A stretch of DNA of 64,000 nucleotides from Parvimonas sp000223315 (lineage in GTDB: Bacteria > Bacillota > Clostridia > Tissierellales > Peptoniphilaceae): NCBI GenBank assembly GCA_050262155.1, contig CP189843.1, forward strand, positions 1-64,000. Reading direction: 5' to 3'. The stretch's first letter is position 1, and every line of letters begins with the position of its first letter. The notes under the pieces are model-generated. The model did no database searches, was not told the origin of the DNA, and was given only the letters and a program-made list of their open reading frames with translations. Positions 44,409 to 51,734 of the stretch are shown here, one piece after another. Made by a program: the position numbers and the translations under genes.

Positions 44409-45413
44409 ATGGATCAAAAAGAATTACTTTTGGAAATTAAAGATCTACACACAAGTTTTAGAATCCGTGATGATTATTTTGACGCAGTAGATGGCGTTAA
44501 TATGAAATTATTCTCTGATGAAATACTAGCTATAGTAGGAGAAAGTGGTTGTGGTAAATCGACTTTAGCTACTACAATAATGGGTTTACATAATCCGAAC
44601 TTCACTCGTTCAACAGGTGAAATACTGTTTGAAGGAAAGAATTTAGTAGGTTTGTCAGAAAAAGAATTTAATGAAATTAGAGGAGAAGGCATTGGAATGA
44701 TTTTCCAAGATCCGCTTTCATCTTTAAATCCTTTACAAAGAATAGGAAAACAAATCGAGGAAGGCTTGATTTATCATACAAAAATGAATGCTGAAGAAAG
44801 AAAAGCCAGAGTTTTGGAATTGATTGAACAAGTAGGTATTCCTAACCCACCTCGTGTTGCAAGACAATATCCACATGAATTATCAGGTGGTATGAGACAA
44901 AGAGTTATCATCGCAATCGCTCTTGCTTGTAAACCTAAGATTATTATTGCGGATGAACCGACAACTGCACTTGATGTAACAATTCAAGCACAAATTTTGG
45001 ACCTTTTAGTTGAAATTCAAAAGGAAATTAATGCAGGAATTATCTTAATCACTCACGATTTAGGAGTTGTTGCTCAACTTGCTGATAGAGTTTGTGTAAT
45101 GTATGCGGGACAAATAGTTGAAGAAGCACCTGTTTTGGATTTATTTACAAATGCAAAACATCCTTATACTAGAAGTTTGTTGAACAGTATTCCACAAATG
45201 GATGCAGACGATGAAGATTTATATGTAATTCAAGGTATGGTTCCTTCATTAAAGAACTTACCAAGACAAGGTTGTAGATTTAAAGCCAGAATTCCTTGGA
45301 TTGCTGATGAAGAACATGAAGAAAATCCTACAATGCATGAAGTTGAACCCGGACATTTTGTAAGATGTACTTGCTATAAGAATTTTCATTTTGATGAAAA
45401 GGGGGGTAATTAA
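44409..45413 (+). CDS. Di/oligopeptide ABC transporter ATPase (OppD/DppD type)
   Basis: First ATPase of a peptide importer, 334 residues. Walker A is GESGCGKST, the signature LSGGMRQRVIIAIAL and Walker B IIIADEPTTALDVTIQ. The C-terminal oligopeptide extension has the Cys pattern CRFKARIPW and VRCTCYKNF. A strong AGGGGGAG precedes the ATG. The stop overlaps the next gene by 1 base. The operon order is ATPase, ATPase, permease, permease. Confidence 0.93.
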   Translation: MDQKELLLEIKDLHTSFRIRDDYFDAVDGVNMKLFSDEILAIVGESGCGKSTLATTIMGLHNPNFTRSTGEILFEGKNLVGLSEKEFNEIRGEGIGMIFQDPLSSLNPLQRIGKQIEEGLIYHTKMNAEERKARVLELIEQVGIPNPPRVARQYPHELSGGMRQRVIIAIALACKPKIIIADEPTTALDVTIQAQILDLLVEIQKEINAGIILITHDLGVVAQLADRVCVMYAGQIVEEAPVLDLFTNAKHPYTRSLLNSIPQMDADDEDLYVIQGMVPSLKNLPRQGCRFKARIPWIADEEHEENPTMHEVEPGHFVRCTCYKNFHFDEKGGN

Positions 45414-46348
45414 TGAGCTTTTTAGAAATTAAAGACCTTAAGGTTCACTATCCTATAAGAGGAGGTTTTTTCAATAAGATAATAGACCATGTACTAGCTG
45501 TTGACGGTGTAGATATGGTTATCGAAAAAGGAAAAACTTACGGACTTATCGGAGAAAGTGGTAGTGGTAAGAGTACTATAGGTAAAGCTATAATCGGTCT
45601 TGAAAAAATTACAAGTGGACAAGTTATTTTTGACGGGAAACCTCTTACTAAAAAAATGGTAAGAAAAGATAAAGAATTTACAAGAGATGTTCAAATGATT
45701 TTCCAAGATAATATGGCGAGTTTAGACCCTAAAAAGAGAGTTATAGACATCATTGCAGAGCCTTTAAGAAACTTCGAAAAAATGACTGTAACAGAAGAAA
45801 GAAAAAAAGTTTTAGAACTTTTAGACATAGTTGGTATGCCGGAAGATGCATTATATAAATACTCATTCGAGTTTTCCGGTGGTCAAAGACAAAGAATTGG
45901 GGTTGCCAGAGCAATAAGTTTAAATCCTAGACTTATAATTGCCGACGAACCTGTTTCAGCACTTGACCTTTCAGTTCAAGCACAAGTTTTGAACTTTATG
46001 AAAAAAATTCAAAAAGATATGGGACTGTCTTACCTTTTCATTTCTCACGACCTTGGGGTTGTAAAACATATGTGTGATTACATAAACATTATGTACAGAG
46101 GAAGACTTGTAGAAAGAGGAACAAAGGAAGATATTTATAAAAATCCACAACATATCTACACAAAGAGATTAATTGCAGCTATTCCGGAAACGGATCCAAG
46201 ATTGAAAGAACAATTAATTGAAAACAGAATTAAAGTAGAACAAGAATATAAAGAATTAGAAAAAGACTACTATGATGAAAATGGTAAAGTATTTGATTTG
46301 ATTAAACTTACAGATAGTCATTATGTAGCAAAAAAGGAGGTAAAATAG
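45413..46348 (+). CDS. Di/oligopeptide ABC transporter ATPase (OppF/DppF type)
   Basis: Second ATPase, 311 residues. The N-terminus LKVHYPIRGGFFNKIIDHVLAVDGV is typical of OppF/DppF. Walker A is GESGSGKST, the signature FSGGQRQRIGVARAI and Walker B IIADEPVSALDLSVQ. The C-terminus carries the oligopeptide-type extension. GGGGGGTAA upstream lies within the end of the first ATPase gene. Confidence 0.93.
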   Translation: MSFLEIKDLKVHYPIRGGFFNKIIDHVLAVDGVDMVIEKGKTYGLIGESGSGKSTIGKAIIGLEKITSGQVIFDGKPLTKKMVRKDKEFTRDVQMIFQDNMASLDPKKRVIDIIAEPLRNFEKMTVTEERKKVLELLDIVGMPEDALYKYSFEFSGGQRQRIGVARAISLNPRLIIADEPVSALDLSVQAQVLNFMKKIQKDMGLSYLFISHDLGVVKHMCDYINIMYRGRLVERGTKEDIYKNPQHIYTKRLIAAIPETDPRLKEQLIENRIKVEQEYKELEKDYYDENGKVFDLIKLTDSHYVAKKEVK

Positions 46349-46349
46349 T

Positions 46350-47306
46350 ATGTGGAAAACCGTGTTAAGAAGATTCCTTCTAATGATACCTCAATTAATA
46401 ATATTAAGTATTATAGTATTTATTTTAGCTAAGATGATGCCGGGGGATCCTTTCACAGGACAAATCACTCCGACAACTGATCCAAAGCAAATAGAAGCAT
46501 TAAGAATAAAATATGGTTTCTATGATCCATGGTATCAACAATATTGGAGATGGATTACAAATATGTTCCATGGGGATTTTGGAACAAGTTATTCATTCAA
46601 ATTACCTGTATCTACACTTTTAGGACAAAGAATTGGAAATACTTTCTGGTTATCACTACTTTGTGTAACTTTCTTATATGCATTGGCATTACCGCTTGGT
46701 ATTTTCTCCGGTAGATATAATGGAGGTAAGTTTGACAAAGCTGTTACATTGTATAACTTCGTAACTTATGCGATTCCGGGCTTTATTTTCTACTTACTTA
46801 TGATTTTATTATTCGCTTACACATTACATTGGTTCCCTGCATCAGACTCTGTGGATCCCGGTGTTTCAGGATTTGGATATATTATAAGTAGATTAAGACA
46901 TATGATATTACCTGCAATTTGTTATGCAATGATAGCTACAACAGGAACTGTTCAATATTTAAGAAATGAAATTATAGATGCTAAAGGTTCAGACTATGTA
47001 AGAACTGCAAGAAGTAAGGGAGTACCTATTGATAAAGTTTATACACATCATATCTTTAGAAATTCTCTTTTACCAATAGCTGCATTCTTCGGTTTCACAT
47101 TGACAGGACTTATCTCAGGTTCAGTATTTATGGAAACAATCTTCGGATATCCTGGAATGGGAAAATTATTCATTGAAGCTATTCAATCAAGAGATTATTC
47201 AGTATTGACTACATTAATTATGATTTTTGGATTTATGACTTTACTTGGAAGTTTGTTATCAGACATCATTATGAGTATAGTTGACCCAAGAATAAGAATA
47301 GAATAA
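46350..47306 (+). CDS. Di/oligopeptide ABC transporter permease (OppB/DppB type)
   Basis: A 318-residue membrane subunit with six helices. The N-terminal PGDPF motif follows the first helix (AKMMPGDPFTGQ). The EAA loop is DYVRTARSKGVPIDKVYTHHIFRNSLLP and the protein ends DPRIRIE, as usual for OppB. It starts 1 base after the OppF-like gene. Confidence 0.94.
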   Translation: MWKTVLRRFLLMIPQLIILSIIVFILAKMMPGDPFTGQITPTTDPKQIEALRIKYGFYDPWYQQYWRWITNMFHGDFGTSYSFKLPVSTLLGQRIGNTFWLSLLCVTFLYALALPLGIFSGRYNGGKFDKAVTLYNFVTYAIPGFIFYLLMILLFAYTLHWFPASDSVDPGVSGFGYIISRLRHMILPAICYAMIATTGTVQYLRNEIIDAKGSDYVRTARSKGVPIDKVYTHHIFRNSLLPIAAFFGFTLTGLISGSVFMETIFGYPGMGKLFIEAIQSRDYSVLTTLIMIFGFMTLLGSLLSDIIMSIVDPRIRIE

Positions 47307-47322
47307 TAGGGGGAGTGATAAA

Positions 47323-48237
47323 ATGAGTAAAGAAAAAGAAATAAAAAAAGATGCTTCCCTAAATAAGCAAGAAATTACACCAAGTGCTTTTAAAGTAATT
47401 GTTAGGGAATTTAAAAAAGATAAATTAGCAACATTTTCACTTGCATTTTTAACTTTAATAATTTTAACAGTATTTATAGGAAGTATGTTCTTCGATGTAG
47501 AAGAAGTAATGAAAGTTAATCTTATGGATTCATTCCTAAGACCGGGAGAAGGCGGATATGTTTTAGGAACTGACCAAGCCGGTAGATCTCTTTTAGGACA
47601 ACTTTTCATCGGAACTAGAAATTCAATCATAATTGGTGCATCAGTAACAGTTTTAACTAATGTAATTGGTATTATTGTCGGTTTGATTATCGGATACTAT
47701 GGCGGTATTGTAGATAATATCATTATGAGAATTATAGACTTTATCCAAGTATTACCAATTCTTATGCTTATCATAGTATTCGTAACATTAGTTCCTTCAT
47801 ACAACATGGTTACATTCGTATTCATTATGAGTATATTCTATTGGGTAGGTATTGCAAGACTTGTAAGATCAAAGGCTCTTTCAGAAGGAAGACGTGATTA
47901 TATAAGTGCTTCTAAGACAATGGGAACACCTGCTTGGAAGATAATGTTTGGTGGAATTTTACCAAATATCAGCTCAATTCTTATAATAAGTGCTATTTTG
48001 GACTTAGCAGGAAATATGGGAATTGAAATCGGACTTACATTCCTTGGATTCGGTTTACCACCGGGAGTACCTTCACTTGGAACTCTTATCAACAAGGCGT
48101 TAGACCCTACAATCTTAAGAGATAGAATGTATATTTGGTTCCCTGCATCAATGTTAGTACTTGTTCTAATGCTTTCAATCAACTATGCAGGACAAGCAGT
48201 AAGAAGAGCATCAGATGCAAAACAAAGATTAGGTTAG
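47323..48237 (+). CDS. Di/oligopeptide ABC transporter permease (OppC/DppC type)
   Basis: A 304-residue membrane subunit. It has the OppC-type N-terminal helix, the LGTDQAGRSLLGQLFIGTRNSI motif and the EAA loop DYISASKTMGTPAWKIMFGGILPN. It ends the operon at a terminator. No substrate-binding protein gene (oppA) is present on either side, so the receptor must be encoded elsewhere. Confidence 0.94.
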   Translation: MSKEKEIKKDASLNKQEITPSAFKVIVREFKKDKLATFSLAFLTLIILTVFIGSMFFDVEEVMKVNLMDSFLRPGEGGYVLGTDQAGRSLLGQLFIGTRNSIIIGASVTVLTNVIGIIVGLIIGYYGGIVDNIIMRIIDFIQVLPILMLIIVFVTLVPSYNMVTFVFIMSIFYWVGIARLVRSKALSEGRRDYISASKTMGTPAWKIMFGGILPNISSILIISAILDLAGNMGIEIGLTFLGFGLPPGVPSLGTLINKALDPTILRDRMYIWFPASMLVLVLMLSINYAGQAVRRASDAKQRLG

Positions 48238-48262
48238 AAATAATTTAATATTTATAAAAATT

Positions 48263-48288
48263 AAGCGTAGAGAAATCTACGCTTTTTT
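48263..48288 (+). terminator. Terminator of the peptide transporter operon
   Basis: AAGCGTAGA pairs with TCTACGCTT across GAAA, followed by TTTT. Confidence 0.93.
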
Positions 48289-48355
48289 ATTGTGAAACAA
48301 CAAGGTTCCCGGGAACCCACCCGATGCAAAGCATCGTGGAAGGGTGGGGTTCTTA
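48289..48355. repeat. Family 2 hairpin repeat, inverted copy
   Basis: Begins directly after the T run of the terminator: TTGTGAAACAACAAGG, GGTTCCCGGGAACC, GATGCAAAGCATC, then AAGGGTGGGGTTCTTA. Confidence 0.85.
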
Positions 48356-48420
48356 TTTTGAAACAACAAGGTTTTCGGGTAGCCGACAGAAATGAAGCAT
48401 TGTGGAAGCATAGGGTTACT
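48356..48420. repeat. Family 2 repeat, degenerate tandem copy
   Basis: Clear but mutated second copy (AACAACAAGGTTTTCGGGTA, GAAGCATTGTGGAAGCA). Hairpin pairing is partly lost. Confidence 0.7.
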
Positions 48421-48498
48421 ATCTAATAAAACTATGTTTTATATTCATTTTTAGAAAGACGAATTCTACAATTTACTATTCAAAAGTTTAAAACTATG

Positions 48499-48527
48499 TT
48501 TACAAACACTATTTTATATGATATAAT
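48499..48527 (+). promoter_or_regulatory. Promoter for the small Tyr/Gly-rich protein
   Basis: TTTACA (48499-48504) and TATAAT (48522-48527) are 17 bases apart. Confidence 0.75.
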
Positions 48528-48582
48528 GAATATACTGTAATAGTTTATCTAATAACTGTATAGAATTAAAGGAGGATTAGTT

Positions 48583-48864
48583 ATGAAAAAAGTTAGTAAA
48601 TTTGTAGTAGCAGGTATGTTAGGATTTATTTTATCTGATTGCTTAAGAGATATAATTAAAGCAAATTCACATAAACCAACTATTCCTCGACATAGAAGAA
48701 GATGGATAATATTAAAATTAAGTTATAGTAATTCTACTCCTCAACCATATATTTATTATAGTGAAGGTGGATATCATGGATATTTACAATATATGGGATT
48801 ATCTAATAGACAAGGGATTGCTAAATATGGAGGTTATATTTCTAAGTTAGCCTATAAATATTAG
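48583..48864 (+). CDS. Small Tyr/Gly-rich, probably exported protein
   Basis: A 93-residue protein with AAAGGAGG and a good promoter upstream and a terminator downstream, so it is probably real. Residues 1-20 form a short basic, hydrophobic stretch (KKVSKFVVAGMLGFILS) that could be a signal or anchor. A basic segment PRHRRRW follows. The C-terminal half is rich in Tyr and Gly (PYIYYSEGGYHGYLQYMG and YGGYISKLAYKY). I do not recognise the family; the composition suggests a secreted surface or antimicrobial-like peptide, which is a guess. Confidence 0.65.
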   Translation: MKKVSKFVVAGMLGFILSDCLRDIIKANSHKPTIPRHRRRWIILKLSYSNSTPQPYIYYSEGGYHGYLQYMGLSNRQGIAKYGGYISKLAYKY

Positions 48865-48968
48865 ACTGACATTATTGAAATTTAATAAAAGACAAAGCAT
48901 AGAATTTTTAGTCAAATTATTATGAATTTTACTGATTTAGATTAAGATGTAGATTAAATAAATTTATA

Positions 48969-49001
48969 AAAAAAGATGGTTGCTTTCGCATCCATCTTTT
49001 T
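48969..49001 (+). terminator. Intrinsic terminator
   Basis: AAAGATGG pairs with CCATCTTT; the stem extends inward after one T-T mismatch by TGC/GCA around TTTC. TTT follows. Confidence 0.8.
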
Positions 49002-49005
49002 AGTT

Positions 49006-49179
49006 TAGAAAAAAATATTACAGCAGTTGAATTTGTACTTATCATGGGAGGATTATAAAGAACAAAAACTTGCTGGTAATATGTAGTGTGGTAGAAAAGA
49101 AAAGGAAAACTTATGGGAGGAGTTTATTATCTTTAAATACTACCACACGATATATATATACCTAGAAATACAATTTTAA
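49006..49179 (+). pseudogene. Possible gene remnant in two in-frame pieces
   Basis: After TAG at 49006, the frame reads KKILQQLNLYLSWEDYKEQ and KLAGNM, stops at TAG (49084-49086), then continues CGRKEKENLWEEFIIFKYYH to TAA at 49177. Two Trp, charged helices and a single internal stop look like decayed coding sequence. GTGTGGTAG (49086-49094) and CTACCACAC (49140-49148) also form an inverted repeat here. No family recognised. 49180-49358 is AT-rich with nothing visible. Confidence 0.3.
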
Positions 49180-49358
49180 AACATAAAAAAGTAGTTTAAA
49201 AAATTTATTTGTGAGATAATTTAGTAACTATTTTTCAAACTATAATAAATTTGATATTTTTTAACAAAAGATTACAATATAACAATAAATTTTGATAACA
49301 GATAGGATGAAACTAAAATTTATAAGATTTTATTTAAGTATAATATAGAAAGAAAAAG

Positions 49359-49709
49359 TTCACCACATATTACTTTATGTATAAAAGCTACAACAACATC
49401 TCGAGCATAGTCAATCTAGTCCTAACTTTGTTTGCTAGTAAATAAAAGTAGGTCTGACGCAAAGATTGTTCAAATCTTTGATTTGGGTATAATCGACTAT
49501 GGAAATCTCAACTATTGCTTGCCAGTAAGCAATAGTATTTCTGAAAGAAATAAAAAATAAAATTTTCATATAATGTATCTGCGATACATTTACTTTTGCT
49601 AAAGCAAAAGTATGAGATCTCTCCGCTCCATTCGTTTCACTCATTACGGTCGAGATGACGTATAGGGGAATAGTCTTCGTTTAACAGCTAGACGTTAAAA
49701 GTAGATAAA
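49359..49709. repeat. Family 1 modular hairpin repeat, copy O1
   Basis: Starts with a mutated left end (TTCACCACAT) and ends AGACGTTAAAAGTA. It carries AGGTCTGACG, the CAAAGATTG and CAAATCTTTG module in reverse orientation compared with copies K and L, the ACTATTGCTT hairpin, TGTATCTGCGATACA and the ACTTTTGC stem. Inversion of one module is evident. Confidence 0.82.
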
Positions 49710-49761
49710 CTTCAAAATATCTTTATACATATAGTAGAAAAAATATAATAGAAAAAATAAA

Positions 49762-50045
49762 AAATCTCATAACTTTGTTTACTTGTAAACAAAAGTAGGT
49801 CTGACGAGTCAATTGTATCTTTAGATACAATTGTATTGAAGATCTCAACTATTGCTTGCCAGCAAGCAATAGTATTTCTGAAAGAAATTAAAAATAAAAT
49901 TTTCATATAATGTATCTGCGATACATTTACTTTTGCTAAAGCAAAAGTATGAGATCTCTCCGCTCCATTCGTTTCACTCATTACGGTCGAGATGACGTAT
50001 AGGGGAATAGTCTTAGTTTAACAGCTAGACGTTAAAGGTAGATAA
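49762..50045. repeat. Family 1 repeat, copy O2 (left end missing)
   Basis: Contains AGGTCTGACG, the CAATTGTATC hairpin with loop TTTA, the ACTATTGCTTG stem with loop CCAG, TGTATCTGCGATACA and the ACTTTTGC stem, then the right end. Its last 200 bases are nearly identical to O1, so it is a recent tandem duplication. Confidence 0.82.
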
Positions 50046-50138
50046 ACTTCGAATTATCTTTATAAATATAGAAAAAATATAATAAAAAAATAAAAAATCA
50101 TATAATTTTATTTAAATATAGCATATAAAACAAAATAG

Positions 50139-50421
50139 TTCACGTCAAAGTCTTTGCAAAGAAAAGCCCCCTACACGTCATCTTGAGCGTAGTGTAACGA
50201 AGTCGAAAGATCTCAACTATTGCTTGCTAGCAAGCAATAGTATTTCTGAAAGAAATAAAAAATAAAATTTTCATATAATGTATCTGCGATACATTTACTT
50301 ATTCTTGTAAACAAGAATAAGTATGAGATCTCTCCACTGCTCTCAGCTACGCTTCGTTCCGGTCGAGATGACGTATAAGGGAAGAATCTTCGTTTAACAG
50401 CTAGACGTTAAAAGTAAATAA
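50139..50421. repeat. Family 1 modular hairpin repeat, full copy O3
   Basis: Runs from TTCACGTCAA to AGACGTTAAAAGTA with CACGTCATCTTGAG and GGTCGAGATGACGT, the ACTATTGCTTG stem with loop CTAG, and the ACTTATTCTTG stem. Confidence 0.83.
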
Positions 50422-50443
50422 ATATCAAAATATTTTTTGCTCT

Positions 50444-50530
50444 GGAAATCTCAACTATTGCTTACTTGTAAGCAATAGTATTTCTGAAAGAAATAGAAAT
50501 TAAAATTTCCATATAATATATCATAGATAC
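50444..50530. repeat. Family 1 fragment, copy O4
   Basis: Only the internal ACTATTGCTTA / TAAGCAATAGT hairpin with TTTCTGAAAGAAAT and a decayed TATCATAGATACA remain. Confidence 0.7.
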
Positions 50531-50540
50531 ATTGAAGACA

Positions 50541-50569
50541 TAAAAAAAACTCCACTTGTGTGGAGTTTA
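50541..50569 (-). terminator. Terminator for the minus-strand lipoprotein gene
   Basis: On the minus strand ACTCCAC pairs with GTGGAGT across ACAA, followed by a run of T. Confidence 0.88.
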
Positions 50570-50577
50570 ATCAACTT

Positions 50578-50994
50578 TTACTTTTTATCTTTTTTATATA
50601 AATCCGGTAGGCATCTGTAAGTTACATTGTCTTCTTCATCTAAAATTGTATTTTCATCTACGACAACCAATTTATATTTAAAATCTTTGGCTACAATGTA
50701 TTTTTTGCCATCTCTTTCTTCAATTTTTACACCGGAATATTCTTTTGTTATACTTTTTTCATATTTATCTCTATTCTTTTCAATATCTTCCGGATTTGTA
50801 TTTGGTGTAATAGGACTTGGACCTTGAAATCTAAGTTTAGGAGATTTGAAATTCTCCTTCATTACTACTAACTGAGCTCCTTTTTCTCCATCATAAACTC
50901 TGTTCTCAATATTTTTTAACATACCTGAAGATGCACAAGAACATAGCATCAAAGAAACTAACAACAAACTAACCAGTTTTTTTAGCTTAGCCAT
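50578..50994 (-). CDS. Small lipoprotein of unknown function
   Basis: A 138-residue predicted lipoprotein: basic start, hydrophobic core LVSLLLVSLML and lipobox CSC (Cys about 20). The mature part is hydrophilic, with a Pro-rich stretch (GPSPITPNTNPEDI) and a C-terminal beta-rich region ending in Lys. GGGGGGA precedes the ATG. It is a single gene with its own terminator. No family recognised. Confidence 0.78.
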   Translation of the reverse strand: MAKLKKLVSLLLVSLMLCSCASSGMLKNIENRVYDGEKGAQLVVMKENFKSPKLRFQGPSPITPNTNPEDIEKNRDKYEKSITKEYSGVKIEERDGKKYIVAKDFKYKLVVVDENTILDEEDNVTYRCLPDLYKKDKK

Positions 50995-51174
50995 AAAATC
51001 CCCCCTAGCAAAATAATTTTTTTGAAATTATAACGCTTTAGCTTCTCAATAAACTGAAACTTTAATATAATTTCAAATACATCATAGCACCTTTTTACAC
51101 TTTAGTCAAGCGTTTTTTTAAATAATTAGTAAGAATATTTTTATTGGCTTGTTTATGTAATTGCCTTTGTTTGA

Positions 51175-51203
51175 TTGACTTTTTTTGATGAATTTAGTAT
51201 AAT
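51175..51203 (+). promoter_or_regulatory. Promoter of the greA-lysS operon
   Basis: TTGACT (51175-51180) and TATAAT (51198-51203) are 17 bases apart; the start codon follows 38 bases after the -10. Confidence 0.85.
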
Positions 51204-51240
51204 TACTTGAATAGAGTTAAAATTTTTAAGGAGAAATATT

Positions 51241-51723
51241 ATGGACGAAAAAGAAATATTTTTAACTGCCGAAGGCTTAAAAAAATTAGAATTGGAATTA
51301 GAAGAATTAAAAACTGTTAAGAGAAAAGAAATAGCAGAGAAGATAAAGATAGCAAGAGATTTTGGAGACCTTTCTGAAAACTCTGAATATGATGAAGCTA
51401 AGAATGAACAAGCTCAAATAGAAGAAAAAATTGTAAAACTTGACAATATGATTGCAAATGCAAAGATTATTGATGAAGTTGAGATAGACACAAATACAGT
51501 AAATGTTGGGGCTACTGTTACTTTGGTTCAAGTTGCAACAAAGAAAAAGATAGAATATACAATAGTAGGTTCTGCTGAAAGTAATCCGCTTGAAGGTAAA
51601 ATTTCAAATGAATCACCTGTTGGTAGAGCTATTTTAGGAAAGAAAAAGGGAAATAAAGTTCAAGTACAATTACCGAACGGAAATGTTGTAGAATATAAAA
51701 TAGATAATATTAAGAGAAATTAA
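51241..51723 (+). CDS. greA: Transcription elongation factor GreA
   Basis: Stimulates RNA cleavage by backtracked RNA polymerase. The 160 residues have the N-terminal coiled coil (about 10-75) with the tip DFGDLSENSEYDEAKNEQ, whose acidic residues enter the polymerase channel. The C-terminal FKBP-like domain includes NPLEGKISNESPVGRAILGKKKG. AAGGAG precedes the ATG. It is 11 bases from lysS, a common pairing in Firmicutes. Confidence 0.97.
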   Translation: MDEKEIFLTAEGLKKLELELEELKTVKRKEIAEKIKIARDFGDLSENSEYDEAKNEQAQIEEKIVKLDNMIANAKIIDEVEIDTNTVNVGATVTLVQVATKKKIEYTIVGSAESNPLEGKISNESPVGRAILGKKKGNKVQVQLPNGNVVEYKIDNIKRN

Positions 51724-51734
51724 GGGGTGATATT

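Noticed and set aside
49435..49981. Two minus-strand reading frames (49435-49644 and 49712-49981) beginning with the same 29 residues (MSETNGAERSHTF...)
   Set aside because: Both are read from the two nearly identical Family 1 copies. They have no ribosome binding site of quality and end at arbitrary points, so they are repeat translation, not genes.
9990..50530. CRISPR array
   Set aside because: Repeats are long, diverged and irregularly spaced with paired hairpins. There are no uniform spacers and no cas genes.
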